Below, piece after piece: positions 1 through 10,100 of a DNA stretch of 64,000 nucleotides. Under the pieces are notes generated by a model. It was given only the letters and a program-made list of their open reading frames with translations. It searched no databases and was not told the origin of the DNA. Every line of letters starts with the position of its first letter. The stretch's first letter is position 1. This DNA comes from Winogradskyella sp. Lineage in GTDB: Bacteria; Bacteroidota; Bacteroidia; Flavobacteriales; Flavobacteriaceae. Both the position numbers and the translations under genes were made by a program. The stretch is taken from the NCBI RefSeq assembly GCF_013213835.1, contig NZ_JABSSU010000002.1, positions 1-64,000 on the forward strand. The letters run 5' to 3'.

Positions 1-1343
1 AGCTTAGATATTTCACCAATCACTATGTTGAGTTGTTGATTTATCGTTCTCTTTGTAATTGCGATAGCTTCTAATAATACACTTTTCTCGGCATCTATTC
101 TTCTATCTATTTCATTAAATATAATCGAACCTTCCTTTGTCGAATATTCTAAATTTCTCCTTTCGGTAGAAAGTGTAATAATATTTCTTACACCTGACAA
201 AATATTAACTTCATCAATTCCTACGGTTGTAGGCGCGGCAATCTTTGTATAATCAGTTTTAGTTCTTAGATAGTCTTCTAAATTGTTTAAATAGTTTAGT
301 TTTGATTGTTCGCTTAACTTCTCTTGATCATATGATTTAAGTTGTTCAGCATATTGATTTATTTCAGTCTTAACATCATATATTTTGTTGGTTTTAATGA
401 AGTTGTCCATCTCGTCAGTTACGTCCTTTAACTGAACCCCAACGGTACTTAAACTACTATCAATAAATTTAATGGTATTAGTGGCATAGAGATTTTTTCG
501 CTCAAGTTCAGTCTTTTTAAGAATATCAGTTGTAGCATTTAAAAAATCTACAATTTTCGATTTATTTAGCCCTATAAGTGATAACCTCAATACTGAAGAA
601 GCGTCCCTAGAAGAAGTTTCAATTTTTACAGTACTCTTGTATTTATTTACAACAGAATCAAAATTTAAAAATCTTATGAAGTAATCAGTATTATTTGAAT
701 AATTAGAGTTAACTTTTAATTTGACAATGCCATTAAAAAATGGTAAACTAATCTTATCCCCAAACTTAAATACTTGAGAAAACAATCCAACAGGTGTGCT
801 TATTTGAACCTTTTCTTTGGTCGAATAAATTTGAGCTGTAGAACCTGAATTCTGAAAATCATAAACTAACTCAAAAGTTGAGTCATCAATAATTTTAATC
901 TGAAGTGGTTTACCAATAACTTGAGGTTGATTCACATCTATATTAACCTCAAATGGAGCCTGCTTATATACATCCTCTAAATGATACTTGCCTTGCCTTA
1001 AATACTCTTTATAAAATTGAAGAGAGTCAATTACACGTTCATTGTGTGTTCTGGTTTTCACCTCTGTAATTATACTTCCAACTTTGTTAGAAACACCTCC
1101 CCAATTGAAAGAGATGCTTGTTGTAGAAGTAAAAAATGGATTTTGATCATTTTCAACCGAAATAAGAGATTCTAACCTATAAATATTTTGTTTTCTTATG
1201 TTAATGTAATACGCTACTGACAAACAGAGAAGAACAAATAAAACAATTAAAGGCCAGTAGCTAAATATTTTAAAAAACATACCTTTAAAATCAAAGCTTA
1301 TACGGTTTGATTCATTAAATTCTATATCATCGTTATAATCCAT
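1..1343 (-). CDS. Wzc-like polysaccharide chain-length determinant (partial, C-terminus off the window)
   Basis: I translated the minus strand from the ATG at 1343 and found an open frame of 447 codons running off the left edge. The first residues are charged (MDYNDDIEF). A transmembrane helix lies near residues 30-48 (SYWPLIVLFVLLCLSVAYYI). A long periplasmic region rich in coiled coil follows, with a stretch of Lys/Glu/Leu/Asn around residues 250-400. This is the layout of Wzz/Wzc inner-membrane proteins that control chain length in capsule or exopolysaccharide export. The C-terminal tyrosine-kinase domain, if present, is outside the window. The gene begins 4 nt after the stop of the upstream Wza-like lipoprotein gene, so the two are very likely cotranscribed. 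Family assignment rests on architecture and neighbour. Confidence 0.75.
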   Translation of the reverse strand, partial: MDYNDDIEFNESNRISFDFKGMFFKIFSYWPLIVLFVLLCLSVAYYINIRKQNIYRLESLISVENDQNPFFTSTTSISFNWGGVSNKVGSIITEVKTRTHNERVIDSLQFYKEYLRQGKYHLEDVYKQAPFEVNIDVNQPQVIGKPLQIKIIDDSTFELVYDFQNSGSTAQIYSTKEKVQISTPVGLFSQVFKFGDKISLPFFNGIVKLKVNSNYSNNTDYFIRFLNFDSVVNKYKSTVKIETSSRDASSVLRLSLIGLNKSKIVDFLNATTDILKKTELERKNLYATNTIKFIDSSLSTVGVQLKDVTDEMDNFIKTNKIYDVKTEINQYAEQLKSYDQEKLSEQSKLNYLNNLEDYLRTKTDYTKIAAPTTVGIDEVNILSGVRNIITLSTERRNLEYSTKEGSIIFNEIDRRIDAEKSVLLEAIAITKRTINQQLNIVIGEISK

Positions 1344-1347
1344 AAAC

Positions 1348-2151
1348 CTAAAGTCTCGAAAAAATCAAAATTCCTGAAGTAATAAGAGATGCGATAGTAG
1401 CCAATGTTACCAAGCTCGAAACTGCGGTTTCTCCTGAACCAATTGACTTTTGTCTAAGAGGTGGAACATATATTATATCATTCGGTTGAATATAATAATA
1501 AGGTGACTTCATGACTTCTACATTCGTTAAATCTAAATGATGGATTCTCTGACCCGTAGGATATTGCCTTATTAACATAACATCTTTTTTGTTACCAGTA
1601 ACTGGAATTTCACCAGCATTGGCTATTGCTTCAATGATATTAACACGCTCCTCGAAAAGTACAATTGTACCAGGGCTCCCAATTTCACCTGTTGTTGTGT
1701 ATCTTAATCCTGCAAGCTTTACTATTACAAAAATATTCGCTGTCTCTTTAAATTGTTCATCTAACAATCGTTTTTCAATAAACTTTTCTATTTCTACAAC
1801 TGTATGACCCAATACATTAAATTGGCCTAAGGTAGGTATACGAATATTCCCGTGTAAATCCACTGTAAACCCATCAAAATACGCACGTTCGGCACTACTC
1901 GCATTCAATGTACCACTATCACTTATCGGATTAAAAATCTGTACATTATCCTGATCAAGAACTCTTATTCTAATGTTTAATTGATCATCTACTTGTACTC
2001 TATATGGTTTTTGAATTTCAGAAAGATCATTAGGGATTGTATCGTTAGTAGCATTTGCATTTTCTTGAAAGTACAAGGTGTTTTTATGTGGTATACAAGA
2101 CGTTACAAATACGGATAGTAGTAATATTATAAAAAGCCCGTAATGCTTCAT
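1348..2151 (-). CDS. Wza-like polysaccharide export lipoprotein (SLBB)
   Basis: Outer-membrane polysaccharide export protein of the Wza/BexD family. I start it at the ATG at 2151 rather than at a non-ATG codon further up, because this gives a clean lipoprotein signal (MKHYGLFIILLLSVFVTSC). The mature protein has the Poly_export domain (QVDDQLNIRIRVLDQD onward) with the GNIRIPTLGQFNVLGHTV segment, then an SLBB-type region (GEIGSPGTIVLFEERVNIIEAI, NDIIYVPPLR). A C-terminal hydrophobic segment ends the protein. Together with the downstream Wzc-like gene it would form the trans-envelope export channel. The promoter must lie in the 2152-2251 gap, shared divergently with the ABC-F gene. Confidence 0.88.
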   Translation of the reverse strand: MKHYGLFIILLLSVFVTSCIPHKNTLYFQENANATNDTIPNDLSEIQKPYRVQVDDQLNIRIRVLDQDNVQIFNPISDSGTLNASSAERAYFDGFTVDLHGNIRIPTLGQFNVLGHTVVEIEKFIEKRLLDEQFKETANIFVIVKLAGLRYTTTGEIGSPGTIVLFEERVNIIEAIANAGEIPVTGNKKDVMLIRQYPTGQRIHHLDLTNVEVMKSPYYYIQPNDIIYVPPLRQKSIGSGETAVSSLVTLATIASLITSGILIFSRL

Positions 2152-2251
2152 AAATAAAAGGGTGTTTACAGACAAATATAACGCATCAACCTCAATAACA
2201 AAACAATTAGGTTTCTTTTTGGTTTATTTCGTTCTTTGTAAAAAAATTGAT

Positions 2252-4123
2252 GTGAATTATCTTAACGCAGAAAACATATCTAAGTCATACGGAGAACTAG
2301 TTCTTTTCCAAAATTTGTCCTTTAGCATTCATAAAGATCAGAAAATTGCTTTTGTTGCAAAAAACGGAAGTGGAAAAACGTCTGTTCTTAATATTTTATC
2401 TGGAAAAGACTCACCAGATGAAGGGCAAATTGTAATTAGAAAAGGATTAAGATTGGCGTTCTTAGACCAAGAACCAGAGCTAGATAATAAACTTACAATT
2501 GAAGAAACCATTTTAGCATCAGATATACCAATTCTAAAAATCATTGAAGCCTACGAAAATGCGATAAAAAATCCTGAAGACACCGAATCATATCAACTTG
2601 CTTTTGAAGCTATGGACAGAAATAATGCTTGGGAATTTGAAACACAATACCAACAAATTCTGTCTCAATTAAAATTGAATGACTTCGCTTTAAAAGTAAG
2701 CACTCTTTCTGGTGGTCAAAAAAAACGTTTAGCTCTAGCTCAAGCATTATTAAGTAAACCAGATATTCTAATTCTCGATGAGCCTACCAATCATCTCGAT
2801 TTAGAAATGATAGAATGGCTAGAAAGTTACTTTGCTAAAACACAACAAACGCTTTTCATGGTAACTCACGACCGTTATTTCTTGGAGCGTGTTTGTAACG
2901 AAATTATAGAATTAGACCATGGACAACTCTATACCTACAAAGGCAATTATTCTTACTATTTAGAAAAGAAGGAAGCCAGAATTGAAAGCGAAAGTATTGA
3001 AGTTGGCAAAGCTAAACAACTTTATAAAAAAGAGCTCGATTGGATGCGTCGTCAACCAAAGGCAAGAACAACAAAATCTAAAAGTAGAATTGACGACTTC
3101 TTCGAAATAAAGAAAAAAGCGCACCAAAGACGAAAAGACCATCAAGTGCAACTGGAGATTAATATGGAACGTCTTGGTAGCAAAATCATTGAGTTTCATA
3201 ATGTGTCAAAAGCCTTTAAAGACAAGAAAATTCTAGATGGTTTTGACTACACTTTTAAAAAGGGCGAACGCGTCGGAATCATTGGTAAGAATGGTACAGG
3301 AAAATCTTCATTTTTAAACCTTCTTACAGGAAGTCTTCAAGCTGATGGCGGAAAAATAGTTATTGGAGAAACTGTAAAAATTGGATATTACACTCAAGGC
3401 GGAATTACAGTAAAACCAGACCAAAAAGTTATCGATGTCATTAGAGCTTATGGTGATTATATTCCTTTAGCAAAAGGACGACAAATAAGTGCCCAGCAAT
3501 TATTAGAACGCTTCTTGTTTGACAGAAAAAAACAATACGACTTTGTCGAAAAACTTAGCGGTGGCGAACAAAAACGCTTGTACCTATGTACAGTTCTTAT
3601 TCAAAACCCAAATGTTTTAATCTTAGATGAGCCTACTAACGACTTAGATATTGTTACACTGAATGTATTAGAAAGTTTTTTAATGGATTTTCCTGGTGTT
3701 TTGCTTGTAGTTTCTCACGACCGCTATTTTATGGATAAAATTATTGACCATCTTTTTGTATTTCAAGGTGAAGGAATTGTAGATGATTTCCCAGGAAATT
3801 ATTCAGATTATAGAGCTTATGAAAGTAGTCAACCAAAACCAATCGAAACCACCAAGAAAGCCAGCAATACAGAAGCTGTAAAACAAAACACAGCAAATAA
3901 GCTTTCTTATAACGAACAAAAGGAATACAAGAATTTAGAATCTAAAATTCGCTCACTAGAACTCGATAAAAAAGCACTAGAAGAAAAGTTTAACAATCCT
4001 GATTTATCACAAGACGATATCAATAAACTTTCTAGTGAATTACAAGTTATCATTGACGCTATTGAAGAAAAAGAAATGCGTTGGTTTGAGTTAGCAGAAA
4101 AGCTTGAAGCCAATAGCCAATAG
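2252..4123 (+). CDS. ABC-F family ATPase, Uup-like
   Basis: Soluble ATPase with two tandem ABC domains and no membrane segments. The first has Walker A KNGSGKTS, signature LSGGQKKRLALAQAL and Walker B ILILDEPTNHLD. The second has GKNGTGKSS, LSGGEQKRLYL and VLILDEPTNDLD. Between them is the ABC-F linker (RRQPKARTTKSKSRIDDFFE). A C-terminal coiled coil of about 70 residues (YNEQKEYKNLESKIRSLEL onward) is typical of Uup. ABC-F proteins act on ribosomes, and Uup is also linked to DNA branch intermediates. I place the start at the GTG at 2252 (VNYLNAENISKSYGE), because the open frame upstream encodes a hydrophobic stretch not seen in the family and would overlap the divergent promoter region. The methyltransferase gene follows after 8 nt. 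Confidence 0.88.
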   Translation: MNYLNAENISKSYGELVLFQNLSFSIHKDQKIAFVAKNGSGKTSVLNILSGKDSPDEGQIVIRKGLRLAFLDQEPELDNKLTIEETILASDIPILKIIEAYENAIKNPEDTESYQLAFEAMDRNNAWEFETQYQQILSQLKLNDFALKVSTLSGGQKKRLALAQALLSKPDILILDEPTNHLDLEMIEWLESYFAKTQQTLFMVTHDRYFLERVCNEIIELDHGQLYTYKGNYSYYLEKKEARIESESIEVGKAKQLYKKELDWMRRQPKARTTKSKSRIDDFFEIKKKAHQRRKDHQVQLEINMERLGSKIIEFHNVSKAFKDKKILDGFDYTFKKGERVGIIGKNGTGKSSFLNLLTGSLQADGGKIVIGETVKIGYYTQGGITVKPDQKVIDVIRAYGDYIPLAKGRQISAQQLLERFLFDRKKQYDFVEKLSGGEQKRLYLCTVLIQNPNVLILDEPTNDLDIVTLNVLESFLMDFPGVLLVVSHDRYFMDKIIDHLFVFQGEGIVDDFPGNYSDYRAYESSQPKPIETTKKASNTEAVKQNTANKLSYNEQKEYKNLESKIRSLELDKKALEEKFNNPDLSQDDINKLSSELQVIIDAIEEKEMRWFELAEKLEANSQ

Positions 4124-4131
4124 CCAAAATA

Positions 4132-4896
4132 GTGTACCAAATAAAAGCATACATAAAGTTTCTATTTTCATCCACCAATCAGCATGGAGTACATTCGCCA
4201 TTTATATACAATTTCGTCACCAAATGTTTATATGACAGGTCGAAATACGAAGACTACAATAAACTAAAAGACTACAGAAACACACTTCTTAAAAACAAAG
4301 ACAGTATTGAAATCACTGATTTTGGTTCAGGCTCGCGTGTTTTTAAAACCAACAAAAGAACAATTAGCCAAATAGCTCGCATCTCTGGAACACCTTTAAA
4401 AAGAGCTAAACTTTTCTACAGATTATCTAATTACTTTCAACCTAAAAAAACTTTAGAACTTGGCACTTCGTTAGGTATTGCGACTCAAGCATTAGCTTCA
4501 GGAAATCCTGAAAATAATATTACAAGTATCGAAGGTTGTACAAACATTGCTGAACAAGCAAATAGACAACTTAGTAAATTCAAAAATGTGAGCTTACTAA
4601 CCGGTGAATTCAAAAATGTTATTCCTACTTTAAATAAAGATAAATTAGATTTCATCTTCTTTGATGGACATCACAGCAAACAAGCCACAATAGAATATTT
4701 TGAGATGCTTTTACCAAAAGCGCATAACGATTCCATTTTTGTTTTTGATGACATCTATTGGTCTAAAGAAATGACTGAAGCTTGGGAATATATAAAAGCT
4801 CATAAGTCAGTAACTGTAACAGTTGATTGTTTTCATTTAGGATTTGTATTTTTTAGAAAAGAACAAGTCAAAGAACATTTTAAAATTAGACTGTAA
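4132..4896 (+). CDS. class I SAM-dependent methyltransferase
   Basis: 254-residue protein with a Rossmann methyltransferase core. Motif I is LELGTSLGIATQALAS, the acidic SAM-ribose residue is in ITSIEGC, and motif IV is LDFIFFDGHHSK with a later FVFDDIYWS. This is the O-methyltransferase-like (Methyltransf_24) pattern. The N-terminus (YQIKAYIKFLFSSTNQHGVHSP) precedes the core. The start is a GTG 8 nt after the ABC-F stop, which suggests one transcript. The substrate cannot be read from the sequence. Confidence 0.8.
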   Translation: MYQIKAYIKFLFSSTNQHGVHSPFIYNFVTKCLYDRSKYEDYNKLKDYRNTLLKNKDSIEITDFGSGSRVFKTNKRTISQIARISGTPLKRAKLFYRLSNYFQPKKTLELGTSLGIATQALASGNPENNITSIEGCTNIAEQANRQLSKFKNVSLLTGEFKNVIPTLNKDKLDFIFFDGHHSKQATIEYFEMLLPKAHNDSIFVFDDIYWSKEMTEAWEYIKAHKSVTVTVDCFHLGFVFFRKEQVKEHFKIRL

Positions 4897-4978
4897 CAAC
4901 CTCGCAACTTTAACGTCTTATTAACTGTAAATTCCTGTATCTTGCAGGAAGAAATAAGCAACCAAGACTATTCAAACT

Positions 4979-5665
4979 ATGAGCGACAACGTCATTGAGA
5001 TTAGAGGAATCATCAGAGATTTTAAATTAGGTCAAGAAACTGTACATGTTCTAAAAGGAATTGATTTAGACATTAAACGTGGCGAATATGTAGCTATAAT
5101 GGGACCTTCTGGCTCAGGCAAATCTACTTTAATGAATCTATTGGGTTGCTTAGACACACCAACAGCTGGTTCTTACATGCTCAATGGAAAAGATGTAAGT
5201 CAAATGGCAGATGATGAATTGGCTGATATCAGAAATACCGAAATCGGTTTTGTGTTTCAAACATTCAACCTTTTACCAAGAACTACTGCATTGGACAATG
5301 TTGCACTTCCTATGATTTATGCTGGTGCGTCTAAAAAATCGAGAATAGACCGCGCTTCTGAAGTTTTAACTGATGTTGGTCTTGCTGATAGAATGGATCA
5401 CAAACCAAATCAACTTTCAGGTGGACAAAGACAACGTGTTGCAGTCGGAAGAGCCTTAGTAAATAAACCTTCTATCATTCTTGCCGACGAACCTACAGGA
5501 AATTTAGATTCTAAAACTGGGACTGAAATCATGGCACTTTTTGACCAAATACATGCTTCAGGAAACACGGTTATAATGGTAACTCACGAAGAAGACATTG
5601 CAGCTCACGCTAAACGTGTCATTCGCTTACGCGATGGTATTATTGAGAGTGATACGTATCAGTAA
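4979..5665 (+). CDS. ABC transporter ATP-binding protein, LolD/MacB type
   Basis: 228-residue ATPase close in size and sequence to LolD/MacB nucleotide-binding domains. It has Walker [17 protein letters not shown]-loop [22 protein letters not shown], signature [15 protein letters not shown], Walker [14 protein letters not shown] and H-loop MVTHEED. Such ATPases drive FtsX/MacB-type permeases in mechanotransmission, lipoprotein release or peptide export. No permease gene lies next to it, so its partner must be encoded elsewhere. A heptamer repeat starts 2 nt after the stop codon. Confidence 0.9.
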   Translation: MSDNVIEIRGIIRDFKLGQETVHVLKGIDLDIKRGEYVAIMGPSGSGKSTLMNLLGCLDTPTAGSYMLNGKDVSQMADDELADIRNTEIGFVFQTFNLLPRTTALDNVALPMIYAGASKKSRIDRASEVLTDVGLADRMDHKPNQLSGGQRQRVAVGRALVNKPSIILADEPTGNLDSKTGTEIMALFDQIHASGNTVIMVTHEEDIAAHAKRVIRLRDGIIESDTYQ

Positions 5666-5666
5666 A

Positions 5667-5715
5667 TAGTGATTAGTGATTAGTGATTAGTGATTAGTGA
5701 TTAGTGATTAGTGAT
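5667..5715. repeat. seven perfect copies of a 7-bp tandem repeat (TAGTGAT)
   Basis: Counting directly, TAGTGAT is repeated seven times without error (rotated, GATTAGT). It starts right after the stop codon of the ABC ATPase gene. The unit length of 7 is not a multiple of three and the tract is non-coding. A related heptamer tract, GATTTGG, lies at 58932-58960. Confidence 0.95.
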
Positions 5716-5831
5716 GAAAGCTAATCAATTCGTTAAGAATTCCTGAAACCTTGGAAGAAATTTAGATTTTATTTTTGATTTTCAGTTAACTGAAAAATTT
5801 CTTATTTCAGCTTGATTTTTTGGCTTGGTTT

Positions 5832-5853
5832 ATCCTGAGCGCAGTCGAAGGGT
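5832..5853. repeat. family II palindromic repeat (GAGCGCAGTCGA loop)
   Basis: ATCCT and AGGGT (one G.T pair) flank the 12-nt core GAGCGCAGTCGA. The same core with different but self-complementary arms occurs at 7011-7032, 30960-30980, 44689-44705 and 54086-54125. The rest of the 5716-5960 gap shows no gene. A TAAATTTG sequence at 5948-5955 could be the -7 element for the next gene. Confidence 0.7.
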
Positions 5854-5960
5854 TTTGTATAAAGACAAAACGAATCATATTAAGCCATTTCAAATTTGAC
5901 GAACCTTAAAACTTTTATAAACTTTTCAAATTAAAATTTAGAACCTTTAAATTTGTTAGT

Positions 5961-6536
5961 ATGAAAGTATACACAAAAACAGGTGATAAAGGTACTACTG
6001 CACTTTTTGGAGGTACACGCGTACCAAAACACCACATCAGAATAGAAAGCTACGGAACTATTGATGAGTTAAACTCACACATTGGTCTCATCAGAGATCA
6101 AAAAATCAATCAGTTGTATAAAAACACGTTAATGCATATTCAAGACCGATTATTTACAGTTGGTGCAATCCTTGCAACAGATCCTGAAAAAGCAGTTTTA
6201 AAAAGTGGAAAGCAACGCTTAAATATTCCTAAGATTTCAAACGAAGATATTGAACGTCTCGAAAAAGAAATGGATATTATGGAAGCAAGTCTACCTCCAA
6301 TGACGCACTTTGTGCTTCCTGGCGGACATCAAACTGTGTCATTCTGTCACATAGCACGTACTGTTTGCCGCAGAGCAGAGCGTTTAGCGTCTCATCTTAA
6401 TGAGTTAGAGCCTTTTCAACCAGAAACTTTAATGTACATTAACCGCCTTTCTGACTACCTTTTTGTGTTGGCACGGAAGTTGTCACATGATTTGCAAGCT
6501 GAAGAAATAAAGTGGATTCCTCAAAAAGAATCGTAA
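5961..6536 (+). CDS. cob(I)yrinic acid a,c-diamide / cob(I)alamin adenosyltransferase, PduO type
   Basis: Transfers the adenosyl group of ATP to cob(I)alamin to make adenosylcobalamin. The 191 residues match the PduO/MMAB family length. The N-terminal ATP-binding motif is KVYTKTGDKGTTALFGGTRV, followed by the conserved SYGTIDELNSHIGL and, in the C-terminal helices, FVLPGGHQTVSFCHIARTVCRRAER and YINRLSDYLFVLAR. The likely use is methylmalonyl-CoA mutase, because the MeaB GTPase gene is also in this window (18029-19111). A TAAATTTG element ends 5 nt before the ATG, so the transcript may be nearly leaderless. Confidence 0.93.
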   Translation: MKVYTKTGDKGTTALFGGTRVPKHHIRIESYGTIDELNSHIGLIRDQKINQLYKNTLMHIQDRLFTVGAILATDPEKAVLKSGKQRLNIPKISNEDIERLEKEMDIMEASLPPMTHFVLPGGHQTVSFCHIARTVCRRAERLASHLNELEPFQPETLMYINRLSDYLFVLARKLSHDLQAEEIKWIPQKES

Positions 6537-6640
6537 TCTAAATTTTATTCAATTTTAAGTAGAAAACAGTGAATTGTTTAAACTTAAAAAGCTGAAAATT
6601 AAACGTTCTTTTATTAATGATGAAATAATTTAATTTTTAC

Positions 6641-6670
6641 TTGAATTATTCAGCTAAAAAATTATTTTTG
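6641..6670 (+). promoter_or_regulatory. Bacteroidota-type promoter for the DUF2795 gene
   Basis: TTG at 6641-6643 and TATTTTTG at 6663-6670 are separated by 19 nt, matching the TTG / TAnnTTTG pattern of Bacteroidota sigma-A promoters. The start codon lies 23 nt downstream. Confidence 0.6.
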
Positions 6671-6693
6671 CAAAAATTAAACACCTTACGCAA

Positions 6694-6915
6694 ATGTATT
6701 GGACATTAGAATTAGCATCTTATTTAAGTGATGCACCTTGGCCAGCAACAAAAGACGAACTTATAGATTATGCAATCCGTACCGGAGCACCTCTAGAAGT
6801 TGTTGAAAATTTACAATCAATAGAAGACGAAGGAGATTCATACGATTCTATTGAAGAAATTTGGCCAGACTATCCAACTGACGAAGATTACCTCTGGAAC
6901 GAGGACGAATATTAA
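6694..6915 (+). CDS. small acidic DUF2795 protein
   Basis: 73-residue soluble protein starting MYWTLELASYLSDAPWPATKDELIDYAIRTG, with a very acidic C-terminal half (about 20 Asp/Glu, ending TDEDYLWNEDEY). It matches the DUF2795 family found as a short conserved protein upstream of secA in flavobacteria. Its function is unknown to me. It has its own promoter and is closed by a strong hairpin terminator, so it appears to be a monocistronic unit. Confidence 0.85.
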   Translation: MYWTLELASYLSDAPWPATKDELIDYAIRTGAPLEVVENLQSIEDEGDSYDSIEEIWPDYPTDEDYLWNEDEY

Positions 6916-6931
6916 CATATAATAAAATCAC

Positions 6932-6972
6932 AAAAAAGTCTCTTGCGTTATCTCAACTAAGAGACTTTTTTT
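6932..6972 (+). terminator. intrinsic terminator after the DUF2795 gene
   Basis: AAAAAAGTCTCTT pairs with AAGAGACTTTTTT across a 14-nt loop, and a T tract follows. Confidence 0.85.
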
Positions 6973-7010
6973 ATTTTCGAAAACTCTATATTAATTGAGT
7001 TCAAATTGTT

Positions 7011-7032
7011 AGGCTTAGTGCAGTCGAAGCCT
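7011..7032. repeat. family II palindromic repeat
   Basis: AGGCTT and AAGCCT form a perfect 6-bp stem around AGTGCAGTCG, a variant of the family II core. It lies between the DUF2795 terminator and secA. No other feature is evident in 6973-7140. Confidence 0.65.
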
Positions 7033-7140
7033 ACTTTTAAAAGAAATCACAAAAAGTGCTTCAAATGCACTTAGTGTGATAAATCAAAAAAACTAACAAA
7101 ACTAAGATGAGCGATTCTCATCTGATTCAAAATATAAAAC

Positions 7141-10100
7141 ATGGGTATATTAGATAAAGTACTTAAGGTTTTTGTTGGAGATAAATCCAAACAAGACGTT
7201 AGTGCTATACAACCAATTGTAAACAAAATTAAAACCTTTGAACAAGCTTTAGAAGCATTATCTCACGATGAGTTAAGAGCTAAAACTTTAGAATTCAAAG
7301 ACAAAATAGCAGAAGCTAGAAAACCACTTCTCGAAAAACAAAATGAGCTTTTAGCTAAAGCAGAAGTTACTGAAGATATTGATGAAAGAGAAGATATTTA
7401 TGTTGCTGCAGATAAGATTGAAGATGAAATCTACGAAGTAACAGAGGACGTTCTTAATGACATCTTGCCTGAAGCTTTCGCTGTTGTTAAAGAAACAGCT
7501 AAGCGTTTTGTAAATAATACTGAAATCTCAGTTACTGCAAATGCATTTGACAGAGAAGTTTCTGTGAGAGATTATGTTACTCTAGATGGCGACAAGGCTA
7601 TTTGGGCAAATTCTTGGGACGCTGCTGGTAAAGAAGTGACTTGGGACATGATTCACTACGACGTACAGCTTATAGGTGGTATTGCAATGCACCAAGGTAA
7701 AATTGCAGAAATGCAAACTGGTGAAGGTAAAACATTGGTTGCAACACTTCCAGTATACCTAAACGCACTTTCAGGTAAAGGTGTACACTTAGTAACTGTA
7801 AATGACTACTTAGCAAAACGTGATAGTGCATGGATGGCACCAATTTTTGAGTTTCACGGTTTGAGTGTAGATTGTATAGACCATCATACACCAAACTCTG
7901 ATGCACGTCGCAAGGCATATAATGCAGATATCACATACGGAACAAATAACGAATTTGGTTTCGATTATTTACGTGATAATATGGCACACTCACCTGAAGA
8001 CTTAGTGCAACGTCCACATCATTTCGCTATTGTAGATGAGGTAGATTCTGTACTTGTTGATGATGCGCGTACACCACTGATTATCTCTGGCCCTATTCCA
8101 AAGGGAGACGAGCACGAATTTGACCAACTTAAACCAAAAGTTGAGCAAATTGAAGCTGTGCAGCGTAAATATTTAGTTGGTGTTTTAGCAGAAGCTAAAA
8201 AGTTAATCGCTTCTGGAGATACTAAAGAAGGTGGATTCCAACTATTAAGAGTTTATAGAGGTATTCCAAAGAATAAAGCATTAATTAAGTTTTTAAGTGA
8301 AGAAGGTGTAAAACAATTGCTTCAAAAAACGGAGAACTTCTACATGCAAGATAACAACAGGGAAATGCCAAAAGTTGATACAGAACTCTACTATGTTATC
8401 GATGAGAAAAACAATCAAGTTGAATTAACGGATAAAGGTGTAGAATACCTTTCTGGTAAAGATGACCCTAATTTCTTCGTAATGCCAGAAATGGGAACTG
8501 AGATTGCTAAGATTGAAAACAAAGGCTTATCAACTGAAGAAGAAGCGGTTCTTAAAGAAGAATTATTCAGAGATTTTAGTGTAAAATCTGAACGTATCCA
8601 TACACTTAACCAATTACTAAAAGCTTACGCGCTTTTTGAAAAAGATGTACAGTATGTAGTCATGGACAACAAAGTAATGATTGTTGATGAACAAACTGGT
8701 CGTATTATGGATGGCCGTCGTTATTCCGACGGTTTACACCAAGCGATTGAAGCTAAAGAAAATGTAAAGATTGAAGCGGCAACACAAACCTTTGCAACAG
8801 TAACACTTCAAAATTACTTTAGAATGTATCGCAAGTTATCTGGTATGACAGGTACGGCGGTTACAGAAGCTGGTGAATTCTGGGAAATCTACAAGTTAGA
8901 TGTTGTAGAAATCCCAACAAACAGACCAATCGCAAGAGATGACAGAGATGATTTAGTGTATAAAACAAAACGTGAAAAATACAATGCTGTTATTGATGAA
9001 GTTGTAGGTTTATCTCAAGCTGGTAGACCTGTACTTATTGGTACAACTAACGTTGAAATCTCTGAGCTTTTAGGAAAAATGTTGAGTATTCGTAAGATTC
9101 CTCATAACGTCTTAAATGCAAAGCAGCACAAAAAAGAGGCCGATATTGTTGCCCAAGCAGGTAATGCAGGTCAGGTAACCATCGCCACAAATATGGCCGG
9201 TCGTGGTACCGATATTAAATTAAGTGACGAAGTTAAAGCTGCTGGTGGTTTAGCAATTGTTGGTACTGAGCGTCACGATTCTCGTCGTGTAGACAGACAG
9301 TTACGTGGTCGTGCTGGTCGTCAAGGAGATCCAGGGAGTTCACAATTCTACGTGTCTCTAGAGGATAACTTAATGCGTTTATTTGGTAGTGAGCGTATTG
9401 CTAAGATGATGGATAGAATGGGACTTAAAGAAGGTGAAGTCATTCAGCATTCTATGATTTCTAAGTCTATTGAGCGTGCACAGAAAAAAGTTGAAGAAAA
9501 TAACTTTGGTGTTCGTAAGCGTCTGTTAGAATATGATGATGTTATGAATGCTCAACGTGAAGTTGTTTACAAACGTCGTCGTAACGCATTACACGGAGAA
9601 CGTCTTAGAGTAGACTTAGCTAACATGATTTTTGATACCTCTGAAGGTATCGCAATGAATAATAAGGCAGCTAATGATTACAAAAACTTTGAGTTTGAAT
9701 TAATCCGCTACTTCTCTATGGCGTCACCTATTTCTGAAACTGAATTTGCAAAAATGGGTGAGCAGGAAATTGCTGGTTTAATCTATAAAGAAGCATTCAA
9801 ACACTATCGCGAAAAAATGCAACGTGCTGCAGATTTAGCATATCCGGTAATTGAAAATGTTTACAATACACAACGCGATCGTTTTAAGCGTATTGTAGTA
9901 CCATTTACAGATGGTGTTAAAAACCTTCAAGTTGTTACAGACCTTGAAAAAGCATACGAAACAAAAGGAACGCAGTTAATTAATGATTTTGAAAAAAACA
10001 TTACACTTGCTATTGTAGATGATGCTTGGAAAACGCATTTACGTAAAATGGATGAGTTAAAGCAATCTGTTCAGTTAGCAGTACACGAGCAAAAAGACCC

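Noticed and set aside
2162..2251. N-terminal extension of the ABC-F protein from the far upstream start
   Set aside because: It would encode a hydrophobic stretch not found in the family and would overlap the region needed for the divergent promoter of the Wza-like gene. The GTG at 2252 gives the normal N-terminus.
5667..5715. CRISPR array
   Set aside because: The unit is only 7 bp, with no spacers and no cas genes in the window.
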